Source of the DNA: Globisporangium splendens
Taxonomy: Eukaryota; Oomycota; Peronosporomycetes; Pythiales; Pythiaceae
NCBI GenBank assembly: GCA_006386115.1
Contig: VFIW01000088.1
Location: 124,001-188,000 of the forward strand
Reading direction: 5' to 3'
DNA length: 64,000 nucleotides
Position numbers and translations under genes: made by a program. Positions 50,501 to 61,365 of this stretch are shown here, in pieces. The notes under the pieces were generated by a model. The model did not search any database and had not been told where the DNA came from. It worked only from the letters and a program-made list of their open reading frames with translations. Numbering within the stretch: the stretch's first letter is position 1; every line of letters starts with the position of its first letter.

Positions 50501-53062
50501 TGGGACGTCAGAGAAGGCAAGAACGCGCGAGCGTGGCTATCCGATGAACAGGCAGAGCTCCCAACGAAGGAAGGAGGTATTGGCATGCCGAACATGAAAC
50601 AAGAACTGCTTACCTTAGCACCCATTACGGTGGCGAGAGGGGCAGCGGATGCAGACGCTTTTGGCAGAGCACTGGGGGGATGTTCTGCTCACGGTCGGTC
50701 AAAAAGGCACTGCTGGCGCCCTTCACTACATCACACCTCAGTGAACCTCATCGCGACATGACCAAAACCAGTACGACGCCACCCTGTGGGAGACAGAAAC
50801 AAGTATACTGGTGAACGCGCAAACGGCCCCGCTCACCGACTTGGAGAAAGCAGAGGTGTGCCGCGTTTCACAGTCGTTCCTGCCGACGCTGCGGACTGCT
50901 GCCTGGAGCGGATCCAGCCTCACCGTGAACCTGGAGACCAAACTGGATGAGAAATTACGCAATTACCTGCTATCGTGGCGCAGATCGAACGGTCCTTTTT
51001 GTGCTGAATGGCTACAATACGCATCAGTCGACACATCCTCATGGCTGCTTGATCGCAGCGGGAAGCCCTATCGCCTCACGACGACATCGGCTCTTGTGAA
51101 AGGATGCGAACGGCTAGGTGACCTTGTCGACTGGACATGAAGAAGCAAAGGTGTCGTCACTTTCAGGAAACTCACCGGCTCAGCATCTCCGCCAGGTCCG
51201 GCGAGACGCGCTTTTGAGAGGTTATGCTCGGCTCTCTTGTACAACTACCCGGAACTGCTGTACCGACCGCACCACGAGCAGCTGCTGCGATCCACAACTC
51301 CAGAGATTCAACAACATCACGAATGGACTCTGGAAACTGACTCGACAATGCTGGTGCACATGGACACACACGAAGAAGGCCAGACACAAGATCACCACTA
51401 TGAGTTCCTGTGATTTGGCAGCCTCCTCGGATTTAGGGAACAAGAAAGTGAGCGTCTACGCGCATTCAACACTCTCGAGATTTGTTCAAATCTGGGGCGG
51501 AGAGGCCAGATGGAAACCAAATCGAAAACAGTACCACAAGTACGTGTCGACCAAGCGGCGAGAGTCAGGGCTCGCGGCCCGAGACCGCGCGCTGTTTGCT
51601 CAGGAGGTGGCAGAGTCCGGTGTCAACAGAGGGCTGGGCCAACTGAAGTGGCAAGACGTCCAGAGAATCCCAGGACTCAACACTTACGCCACGCAAACAT
51701 TGTTCAGATTGAAGGCAAACAAAATACCTCTGTGGAACAGAAACGACAACAGCACTGGATGCCCACATCTGCAGTGCTCAAATATTCGGCGCGCCACGTC
51801 GCAACACATCTTCTGGGACTGCTCCACAGCGCAGGCAGCGTGGTCAAGCTTGCTTCGGCGCTGCAAAAAAGTGAGCATCCGAGCAACTGACGATCTCCAG
51901 CTATGGCTCTTCAGCTTAGAGCTCCCCGACACTCCAAGTGCCGCGTGGCAGGCGATTGAGACAAAAATTACGGCCCAGGAGCAGGAGTAGGAGCAGGAGC
52001 AGGAGCAGGAGCTCGACCACTGCAAAGACAAGTTATACCCTGTGGCGCATTTACTTTGGAGGCATACAGTGGCTGTTACCATCCATGGTATCTGGGGAGC
52101 TCGACTACGGAGACTTGATGGACGATCCCAGTCGGACCGCGCGGACTCTGTAATACTGATTGTGGCGCTTCACAACAGACTGCATAGTCTCCGTCGGTTA
52201 ATGGAATGCCACAACGACAGCTCCAAGCATTCAGTATACACTCGAGTCCTCAGAGCGTACGTTGACACACTTCTAGATCCAGAACTCATCCCCTCGTCAC
52301 ACATCCAACCGAGACGAGTACGGCCAAAGAATTCTTCATCCTGTTCTTCGACGGAGGCTCCAGGGGCAACCCAGGGTCAAGAGGGTCTGGTGCGGTGATA
52401 GTGCGAGTGCAAACAGACAATCATACAGCAGAGATTCTCTGGGTAGCCAGTATGGCGTACAGACATCCCAGCACGACCAACAACGCAGCGGAGTATCGGG
52501 GACTCGTGCACGGACTTCGACACGCTCAGGCAGCGAGGCTGCATCCACTCCACGTTGTTGGGGATAGTGCCATGGTCATCTCCCAGCAACGGTGCCACAG
52601 ACCGCCGAAGAACACACGCCTGCTCCAACTGTATCATAAGGCGCGCAGAATCGCGGATGTCATTGGGGTCAAAAGCTGGGCGCATCATTACAGGGAATTC
52701 AACAAAATGGCCGACCGCGCAGCGAACGTCGCAATGGACACGCAGACATCACAGCAAGTGGCAGCAGCCTATCATCGCGAGGTTCTCATCACGGTGACCC
52801 AATTCCTTGACAACAACGTTCTACATCGGCTATCGGTGCGACCTGGAGGGTATGAACAGCAGTGGCGATTTCCAACCACCGAGGCAGAACAAGCACAACA
52901 ACTACAGCATCACATCCACTTGGTAGTCAGAACAGCCAGCGCAGCGCCTTCGGCGCTGTAACCAACGGCCTCCTCCGAGTCGAAGCCACTCAGGTAGCGT
53001 AGACAACGAGTACGGACATTGTAGGTCTCACGAAGTACCTTAATATACCTCACCTTCATCAA
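47577..53062 (+). mobile_element. LINE-B, copy M3 (decayed, plus strand)
   Basis: Mirror of M2. Read forward: ORF2 start (TQNVMGM near 47800), endonuclease (47938-48478), SDHNGVTIRV (~48567), RT 49118-50206 (362 aa; LDFAKSHNSLDR, GYADDTTIY), connector 50237-51990, and RNase H from ~52340 (FDGGSRGNPGS) to 52961. Broken into about eight frames. A GAGCAG-type microsatellite lies at ~51978-52010. The 15-bp duplication is at 47562-47576 and 53063-53077. Confidence 0.84.
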
Positions 53063-55009
53063 AACATAGAGCAACTTCGGGACGATGACAGCACGGACAA
53101 TGTCTGCACGCTGTTCTGGTGTGTGGGCTTTGGCAGTAGCCAGCCCTATCCTGGTTTTAATAGCTGCTACACATCGTTCCCAGTTGTCTGTTCCGCGTCC
53201 GTACTACCGACGCGTATCCCCTAGGTAGCGACAAAAGGCTGCCACACTGAGAAATGATATTTCACAGACCAGGTGGGAGCCTTCAGGACCTCACAGCTAA
53301 TGCCACTCCGATAGTTTTCTCTACATTGACACGAAGGCCAGAGGCATCGCCAAACAACCTCAGCTCCTTGACTCCCTCCTCAATATCGCTTGGATGACGA
53401 AGATAAACCCCCCACAGCCGTGTCATCTGCATAGCCACCAATCCTAAGCTCACTTGTTCTTCCCCCTGCCTAGAGAGTGATACCGGTTAATTTAGTGCTG
53501 TTCTCCATTACACGATAGAGCGGGTCTAGCGCAAGTATGAACAGAAGAGGTGCGAGAGGACACCCTTGACGAATTCCGCATGTAACGTTAATTACGGCTG
53601 AGTGATAACCATTAACCAAGAGACGACAGGTGGTGGCAGTATGTAGCTTTTCCACCATCAGGCAGAATAAATCTGGGAATCCATAATGTCGCAATACAGC
53701 TTTGAGATATCCACGGTCGAGAGAGTCGTAAGCCTTCGCAAAACCCAGCAATTGTGCAAGGCTGTCAAGTTGTTCATCATCTTGATTCACCATTCGCTGA
53801 GCAGCACGGAAGGTATCAACCGCGGTATGTATGCTCCTATTTGGAACAAAGCCGGCTTGAAGGGGGTAGATCAGTGTGGTCAGCTTGCACCACATTCGTG
53901 TGAAGATTCTGGTAAAAATCTTGTAGTCCGAGTTTAACAAAGTTATAGGTCGATGTCCCAAGGGAGTCGCGGCCGTGCTGGACATTTTGAGGCAAAATAT
54001 ATCTGCCTCCACAAACGACTTGGGGAAAACTGGGCTCTTCATCCATCCATTAAATAGCTAGGGACAATTACCTCCACATAGTCACGATATCAGTCGTTAC
54101 CTAGGCCGTCGGGACCTGCTGCCTTCCCACGTTTGCATCGTTTGACGGCTGTCAGAACTTCCTCTTCACCAACAGGATCACTCAGATCGGACAAAAAGGC
54201 AGCGTGGTGCGTTGGAGGGAGCTGCTTTAAGCACGCGGTGATGTCGCTGTGTTTCATCGCCTTTTGTTGCATAACGGGTTTTCATCCACCCGCCATCACG
54301 TTCACAAGTTTTTCAGGTTGAGCAGGGCCAAACCGTCGCTCTTCACCCAGGCAATAAATTGTATTATCCAGGAATTTCGTTGAGATGCGTCGGAAAAAAG
54401 CCTTGGCCGATTTCGTCGGTGCAGACAGATGTGAACGCAGAAGCCTGCGAGCCTTAGAATCCTGTCACTGCGCCTTGCAGGTCGCTACATTCTCTCGAAT
54501 CTGGCGTTCTGTTGCTGAAAGGGTTGTGGACGCGCTTGGGGTTCGTACATGCTTCGAATCTTGCTTTAAAGTAGCCGATGTAACCACACGAAGACGATCG
54601 TGTAGACGCCGCAATTTTTGCATGTGTGAGTCCACTAGCTTAATTTTGCACACGCGTTTTGGTCCCAGATAGTCCTTTTTTATAGCACTCTTGAATCCAT
54701 CCCAGTACGTCGCAACTGTCGTAGCGGTCTGGACGTCAATGGCCGGTGTATTCCCCCGTTCGCCTTCTAACTTGTCTTGCAGTTGCTGGAGGCGTTGTTT
54801 CGTCACAATATCTGCTGCTGCATAGGCATAGTCAGGGAGAGGATAACACCGGGGTGGTCTCCGTATTTTGATCCGGTGGCACGGATGTGCGAGTCTAAGA
54901 GAGACCCCGTTATGATCAGAAAGCGGGCCGTAAACTACTTGAGACACAGCTCGGACCCATTGTGGTGCTTCGTTATTACATACCACCTGTCCAAACGGCT
55001 CGATGCATG
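53063..55009 (-). pseudogene. LINE-A 5' part, copy M3 (inverted)
   Basis: Mirror of M2; RT block 53470-54042 (minus); carries the TGA after ENVATCKAQ (54465-55040 reading). RT motif A again has Gly for the catalytic Asp. Confidence 0.8.
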
Positions 55010-55375
55010 TCCTCCGCTCGGTCATATTGCCACCGCCCATTCTGACAGAGTATCTTCACGAAATTCAGCATCTTCAGCCTTACTTTTTGTGAGTCAAACC
55101 GTTACTAAGCTCGATCTAGACGAACCTGTAAACACCCTAACGACTCTGGAAACGTAAATTTCCGTGTGATGATGCTCGTCCTTGCTCTAGCGTAACTTAA
55201 AAAGTGAGTTTATTAAGGAAAAATACAGCTGGCTGCAGGTTCTAGTTCGTCGAAAATGACTACGTCTAGGTCTAACTACTCAACTATATGCTCGCTTGGT
55301 ACTGCAGTGGACAGTCCATCCACAGAAGTTGATGGTGACTTGAAATGCAGTATCAACCTTCACTCACTCGTTTAC
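55010..55375 (-). other. 3' flank of E7 (type A)
   Basis: AATAAA at 55209-55214 (minus); otherwise no gene seen. Confidence 0.4.
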
Positions 55376-55786
55376 TTAGCACTTGACTGATCCTGCAATC
55401 TGGCAATTTTCAATCACGTATTTCGCTCCATTGTCACATGTGCCCCAACTAATCTGTCCGCGACCCATTCTTGGATTTGGCACTCTCCAGTATCGCACCC
55501 ATCCGCCAGACGAACCGATGCTCTCAATCTTGTAAGCATCGCGCCCCTTCAATCCCTGGAATTGAAGCAGATCCGCCGCACCCCTAACGCAGTCTGGCGA
55601 TGTTGACCCGATCCAACAAGCAACCTGTCTGCAGGTCACCTGATCAGGAGAACCCGAAATGATCTCCGTTGCCAAATCAAATAGGTTCCCACCCACAGCT
55701 TTAGCAATCGCTTTTCCTTGCGCGTCAACCCCGGTGTTGGTGGCGGCAGCAGCTAGAAGAAAACTCAAAATCACTTTCTTGATCAT
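55376..55786 (-). CDS. E7: small secreted six-cysteine protein, long variant
   Basis: 136 aa, the longest member. Signal peptide as E6; the mature N-terminus AQGKAIAKAVGGNLFDLATE is unique, and the first Cys box is CRQVAC instead of CNQVAC. Core IESIGSSGGWVRYWRV intact; ends at the last Cys like E3. RVPNPRMGRG matches E3, while WIGSTSPDCVRG matches E5/E6, so the gene looks mosaic. It faces E8. Confidence 0.78.
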   Translation of the reverse strand: MIKKVILSFLLAAAATNTGVDAQGKAIAKAVGGNLFDLATEIISGSPDQVTCRQVACWIGSTSPDCVRGAADLLQFQGLKGRDAYKIESIGSSGGWVRYWRVPNPRMGRGQISWGTCDNGAKYVIENCQIAGSVKC

Positions 55787-57270
55787 ATTGGAGAGAGGTG
55801 GTTCTTGTTCCTTGGAGCTTTTGGTCTTGTGGCCTTGATGGAGTTTCCAATAATGAGACTGGAAGCGAAAGGCACGACGGTATCTGTACTGTGTATCTAT
55901 CAGTGTGCGTTCTTTTGTAATCGGAGACCACAACATACAGTAGTACGAATGAATTGCGGCACGATCTGTTTTTCATATGAGATATGCGGAAAGCAATCAC
56001 CGCGGAAACTTCGATAGTACCAAGTGGGTGGACATAGAAATCGTGTATGGCAGCGCTTTCTTTCCGCAAAGTGTCGGTTTACCCCAGTTCAAACAGCAGA
56101 TCCCAGTGGGTAGGAGCCCACAAAACGATGTGATATCGTTCGGACAGCAAAAGGACAGCAAAAGCTGTCTCTGCTAAAGAAAAGACTAGAGTTGAGGACA
56201 CAACTCCGTTTCTTCGAACTTCCAATTCAAATCTTCCTTTTGTCTCACCTTTCTCTCTCAGCCATCCAACTGCCCATCCATCCAGCAATAAGACTTCTCG
56301 ACAATAGTGTCTATGCGATTGAGGTGTTGGAGCATGGAATCTTCATCACTGTTCACATCTTTAAAATCCTAGCACTTGATCCTGTGTGCATGGACAGCAC
56401 GCTGCAAATAGTACTGGAGCGTCGCACTATGCTATTAGTAGGTGGGGGTTGGGGGTAAAGATTACCGGAGTTATTAAAGTTAGGACTTTCCTTTCTGAAG
56501 CAGCATATCAGGAAGATCGAATCGAGATCGGCTTTGGATTTGAACGTGGCCACGTTCACTCATTCCGAGTTGACAGCACCAGTAACATGACCTATCAAAC
56601 GAAACTCCACAAAAAGAAAGCGAACACGGTCGTTCAGCGCAGACTGGCTAGTATACTGAACACTCATTCAGGCAGCACGCAAATTAATCACACTGATAAT
56701 TTTTGTACCCTCTGTTGATGTACATGTACGTTGAAGTACATTTTTCAGTTAGTTGCAGCATGTGAGACATAGGTAGGTGTCTCGCGATCGTCGCAACACA
56801 TGGCAAGGGACAAGTACGCTGTTCCAAGCATCCTCAATCCTACGGTAATCTTTTCGCCGGTAGAGACAGCTTCCCCATCGGCAAAGTGCAAATCGTCGTC
56901 ATCATCTTGCTGTCCGAACGATATCACATCGTTTTGTGGGCTCCTACCCACTGGGATCTGCTGTTTGAACTGGGGTAAACCGACACTTTGCGGAAAGAAA
57001 GCGCTGCCATACACAATTTCTATGTCCACCCACTTGGTACTATCGAAGTTTCCGCGGTGATTGCTTTCCGCATATCTCATATGAAAAACAGATCGTGCCG
57101 CAATTCATTCGTACTACTGTATGTTGTGGTCTCCGATTACAAAAGAACGCACACTGATAGATACACAGTACAGATACTGTCGTGCCTTTCGCTTCCAGTC
57201 TCATTATTGGAAACTCCATCAAGGCCACAAGACCAAAAGCTCCAAGGAACAAGAACCACCTCTCTCCAAT
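55787..57270. other. P4: intact 1.48-kb shared upstream region of E7/E8
   Basis: Same layout as P2: short-type X 55977-56177 (+) beside E7, long-type X 56745-57080 (-) beside E8. Lies at the centre of the M3/M4 palindrome. Confidence 0.45.
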
Positions 57271-57663
57271 ATGATCAAGAAAGTGATTTTGAGTTTTCTT
57301 CTAGCTGCTGCCGCCACCAACATCGAGGTAGACGCGCAAGGGCAGGCTGGGACTATTATTGGCAACGCGCTCAATCCTAATGCGGCTAAAAACTGCAACC
57401 AGGTTGCTTGTTGGATCGGGACAACATCGTCAAACTGCGTGAGAGACATGGCGGAGAAGATCCAAGCCACTGTAATGAAGGGAAACGATGGTTACATGAT
57501 TGAGAGCATCGGTTCGTCTGGCGGATGGGTGCGATACTGGAGAGTGCCAAACTCCAATACCAATATGGGTCGCGGGAAGATTGCTCAAGGCACATGTGCT
57601 GGTGGAGCGAAATACGTGGTGGAAAATTGCCAGGTTGCAGGAGCAGTCCGTTGCGTTAAGTAA
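57271..57663 (+). CDS. E8: small secreted six-cysteine protein
   Basis: 130 aa, same protein as E1, E2 and E4. TCATT 71 bp upstream, AATAAA at 57821-57826. Followed by the truncated block M4. Confidence 0.8.
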   Translation: MIKKVILSFLLAAAATNIEVDAQGQAGTIIGNALNPNAAKNCNQVACWIGTTSSNCVRDMAEKIQATVMKGNDGYMIESIGSSGGWVRYWRVPNSNTNMGRGKIAQGTCAGGAKYVVENCQVAGAVRCVK

Positions 57664-58025
57664 ACGAGTGAGTGAAGGTTGATATTGCATTTCAAGTCAC
57701 CATCAACTTCTGTGGATGGACTGTCCACTGCAGTACCAAGCGAGCATATAGTTGAGTAGTTAGACCTAGACGTAGTCATTTTCGACGAACTAGAACCTGC
57801 AGCCAGCTGTATTTTTCCTCAATAAACTCACTTTTTAAGTTACGCTAGAGCAAGGACGAGCATCATCACACGGAAATTTACGTTTCCAGAGTCGTTAGGG
57901 TGTTTACAGGTTCGTCGAGATCGAGCTTAGTAAAGGTTTGACTCACAAAAAGTAAGGCTGAAGATGCTGAATTTCGTGAAGATACTCTGTCAGAATGGGC
58001 GGTGGCAATATGACCGAGCGGAGGA
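57664..58025 (+). other. 3' flank of E8 (type A)
   Basis: As the other A flanks; no gene seen. Confidence 0.4.
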
Positions 58026-59973
58026 CATGCATCGAGCCGTTTGGACAGGTGGTATGTAATAACGAAGCACCACCAATGGGTCCGAGCTGTGTCTCAAGTA
58101 GTTTATGGCCCGCTTTCTGATCATAACGGGGTCTCTCTTAGACTCGCACATCCGTGCCACCGGATCAAAATACGTAGACCACCCCGGTGTTATCCTCTCC
58201 CTGACTATGCCTATGCAGCAGCAGATATTGTGACGAAACAACGCCTCCAGCAACTGCAAGACAAGTTAGAAGGCGAACGGGGGAATACACCGGCCATTGA
58301 CGTCCAGACCGCTACGACAGTTGCGACGTACTGGGATGGATTCAAGAGTGCTATAAAAAAGGACTATCTGGGACCAAAACGCGTGTGCAAAATTAAGCTA
58401 GTGGACTCACACATGCAAAAATTGCGGCGTCTACACGATCGTCTTCGTGTGGTTACATCGGCTACTTTAAAGCAAGATTCGAAGCATGTACGAACCCCAA
58501 GCGTGCCCACAACCCTTTCAACAACAGAACGCCAGATTCGAGAGAATGTAGCGACCTGCAAGGTGCAGTGGCAGGATTCTAAGGCTCGCAGGCTTCTGCG
58601 TTCACATCTGTCTGCACCGACGAAATCGGCCAAGGCTTTTTTCCGACGCATCTCAACGAAATTCCTGGATAATACAATTTATTGCCTGGATGAAGAGCGA
58701 CGGTTTGGCCCTGCTCAACCTGAAAAACTTGTGAACGTGATGGCGGGTGGATGAAAGCCCGTTATGCAACAAAAGGCGATGAAACACAGCGACATCACCG
58801 CGTGCTTAAAGCAGCTCCCTCCAACGCACCACGCTGCCTTTTTGTCCGATCTGAGTGATCCTGTTGGTGAAGAGGAAGTCCTGACAGCCGTCAAACGATG
58901 CAAACGTGGGAAGGCAGCAGGTCCCGACGGCCTAGGTAACGACTGATATCGTGACTATGTGGAGGTAATTGTCCCTAGCTATTTAATGGATGGATGAAGA
59001 GCCCAGTTTTCCCCAAGTCGTTTGTGGAGGCAGATATATTTTGCCTCAAAATGTCCAGCACGGCCGCGACTCCCTTGGGACATCGACCTATAACTTTGTT
59101 AAACTCGGACTACAAGATTTTTACCAGAATCTTCACACGAATGTGGTGCAAGCTGACCACACTGATCTACCCCCTTCAAGCCGGCTTTGTTCCAAATAGG
59201 AGCATACATACCGCGGTTGATACCTTCCGTGCTGCTCAGCGAATGGTGAATCAAGATGATGAACAACTTGACAGCCTTGCACAATTGCTGGGTTTTGCGA
59301 AGGCTTACGACTCTCTCGACCGTGGATATCTCAAAGCTGTATTGCGACATTATGGATTCCCAGATTTATTCTGCCTGATGGTGGAAAAGCTACATACTGC
59401 CACCACCTGTCGTCTCTTGGTTAATGGTTATCACTCAGCCGTAATTAACGTTACATGCGGAATTCGTCAAGGGTGTCCTCTCGCACCTCTTCTGTTCATA
59501 CTTGCGCTAGACCCGCTCTATCGTGTAATGGAGAACAGCACTAAATTAACCGGTATCACTCTCTAGGCAGGGGGAAGAACAAGTGAGCTTAGGATTGGTG
59601 GCTATGCAGATGACACGGCTGTGGGGGGTTTATCTTCGTCATCCAAGCGATATTGAGGAGGCAGTCAAGGAGCTGAGGTTGTTTGGCGATGCCTCTGGCC
59701 TTCGTGTCAATGTAGAGAAAACTATCGGAGTGGCATTAGCTGTGAGGTCCTGAAGGCTCCCACCTGATCTGTGAAATATCATTTCTCAGTGTGGCAGCCT
59801 TTTGTCGCTACCTAGGGGATACGCGTCGGTAGTACGGACGCGGAACAGACAACTGGGAACGATGTGTAGCAGCTGTTAAAACCAGGATAGGGCTGGCTAC
59901 TGCCAAAGCCCACACACCAGAACAGCGTGCAGACATTGTCCGTGCTGTCATCGTCCCGAAGTTGCTCTATGTT
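58026..59973 (+). pseudogene. LINE-A 5' part, copy M4
   Basis: Same reading as M1, without the TGA (CKVQWQDSKARR state shared with M1). An extra C near 58073 joins SRLDRWYVITKHH to QWVRAV and gives an ORF 58041-58754. RT block 58994-59566. Ends at the duplication 59959-59973. Confidence 0.8.
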
Positions 59974-60995
59974 TTGATGAAGGTGAGGTATATTAAGGTA
60001 CTTCGTGAGACCTACAATGTCCGTACTCGTTGTCTACGCTACCTGAGTGGCTTCGACTCGGAGGAGGCCGTTGGTTACAGCGCCGAAGGCGCTGCGCTGG
60101 CTGTTCTGACTACCAAGTGGATGTGATGCTGTAGTTGTTGTGCTTGTTCTGCCTCGGTGGTTGGAAATCGCCACTGCTGTTCATACCCTCCAGGTCGCAC
60201 CGATAGCCGATGTAGAACGTTGTTGTCAAGGAATTGGGTCACCGTGATGAGAACCTCGCGATGATAGGCTGCTGCCACTTGCTGTGATGTCTGCGTGTCC
60301 ATTGCGACGTTCGCTGCGCGGTCGGCCATTTTGTTGAATTCCCTGTAATGATGCGCCCAGCTTTTGACCCCAATGACATCCGCGATTCTGCGCGCCTTAT
60401 GATACAGTTGGAGCAGGCGTGTGTTCTTCGGCGGTCTGTGGCACCGTTGCTGGGAGATGACCATGGCACTATCCCCAACAACGTGGAGTGGATGCAGCCT
60501 CGCTGCCTGAGCGTGTCGAAGTCCGTGCACGAGTCCCCGATACTCCGCTGCGTTGTTGGTCGTGCTGGGATGTCTGTACGCCATACTGGCTACCCAGAGA
60601 ATCTCTGCTGTATGATTGTCTGTTTGCACTCGCACTATCACCGCACCAGACCCTCTTGACCCTGGGTTGCCCCTGGAGCCTCCGTCGAAGAACAGGATGA
60701 AGAATTCTTTGGCCGTACTCGTCTCGGTTGGATGTGTGACGAGGGGATGAGTTCTGGATCTAGAAGTGTGTCAACGTACGCTCTGAGGACTCGAGTGTAT
60801 ACTGAATACTTGGAGCTGTCGTTGTGGCATTCCATTAACCGACGGAGACTATGCAGTCTGTTGTGAAGCGCCACAATCAGTATTACAGAGTCCGCGCGGT
60901 CCGACTGGGATCGTCCATCAAGTCTCCGTAGTCGAGCTCCCCAGATACCATGGATGGTAACAGCCACTGTATGCCTCCAAAGTAAATGCGCCACG
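59974..60995 (-). mobile_element. LINE-B 3' end, copy M4 (truncated)
   Basis: Holds RNase H (60075-60641 plus upstream) and part of the connector, then breaks at ~60995 (aaatgcgccac) where the MCM6 fragment starts. This is the right boundary of the array. Confidence 0.78.
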
Positions 60996-61365
60996 GGGAT
61001 GTACACAAACTTAATGTATCGATTCAGATCCTCCTGTTAGTATTCACCCGTGATCGACACCTGCAGCGCCGCGAACATGTGGATGTTCACGGTATGCTCG
61101 GCAAGCTTTTGGTTTGTGGTCTTGTCGTGATTGCCCAGGTTCACGAAGAACCGGTTAAAGCGCGAAAATATTGGCGCCGAGATGCTCACTTGTACTTGAG
61201 CGTCTTGGTCTTGTCTTAGCGACCATTGTACGAATTTGGCGCTGCGAGGATCGACGTGCGCGTGTTAAGTATCGCCTGGATGATGGTATTCGTGGTCGAG
61301 AGCTTATGCTGCTCCATGGCCTTGTGGACCGCGACTTGGACCTTTGTGTCTCATCGATGTACCAG
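60996..61365 (-). pseudogene. MCM6: MCM6 helicase fragment
   Basis: Minus-strand translation gives the end of Walker B (YIDE), then [37 protein letters not shown] and, after a one-base shift, VSISAPIFSRFNRFFVNLGN and EDLNRYIKF. This follows the AAA+ core of the replicative helicase subunit MCM6 (QVAIHEAMEQ, ARTSILAA, SAPIMSRFDLFF). Arg/Phe of the SRF arginine finger are present, but Asp after SRF is Asn, and stops replace the sensor-1 region (NGR-stop-DKTK) and a later codon. No introns. About 120 codons remain of a ~800-aa protein. It is cut by M4 on one side and LINE-OTU copy 2 on the other. Confidence 0.72.

Larger units (their letters stand above)
35545..55375. repeat. ~20-kb palindrome centred near 45,458
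   Basis: Left and right positions sum to 90,915-90,916: E5/E6 starts (44713/46202), RT ends (41797/49118), LINE-A (35876/55040). Only the central ~1 kb of P3 is non-palindromic, since its two X arms differ. Arms are about 9.5 kb. Confidence 0.85.
52040..60995. repeat. Second palindrome, M3/M4, centred near 56,518
   Basis: Positions sum to about 113,034-113,036 (RNase H 52395/60641; LINE-A 55040/57994). E7 and E8 lie in the arms but encode different variants, so homology is weaker there. Confidence 0.8.

Noticed and set aside
51978..52010. GAGCAG repeat as a minisatellite or CRISPR-like array.
   Set aside because: Short perfect microsatellite inside decayed LINE-B; no spacers.
47092..53052. 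13-bp inverted repeat gtgaggtatatta / taatatacctcac, first read as terminal inverted repeats of a DNA transposon.
   Set aside because: The two copies are the 3' ends of LINE-A and of the antisense LINE-B; no transposase and no matching target duplication at these ends, while LINE-B has its own 15-bp duplication.
12963..57663. E proteins as RXLR, CRN or CCG-class effectors.
   Set aside because: No RXLR-dEER or LFLAK motif, and cysteine spacing is C-x4-C-x8-C, not the CCG pattern.
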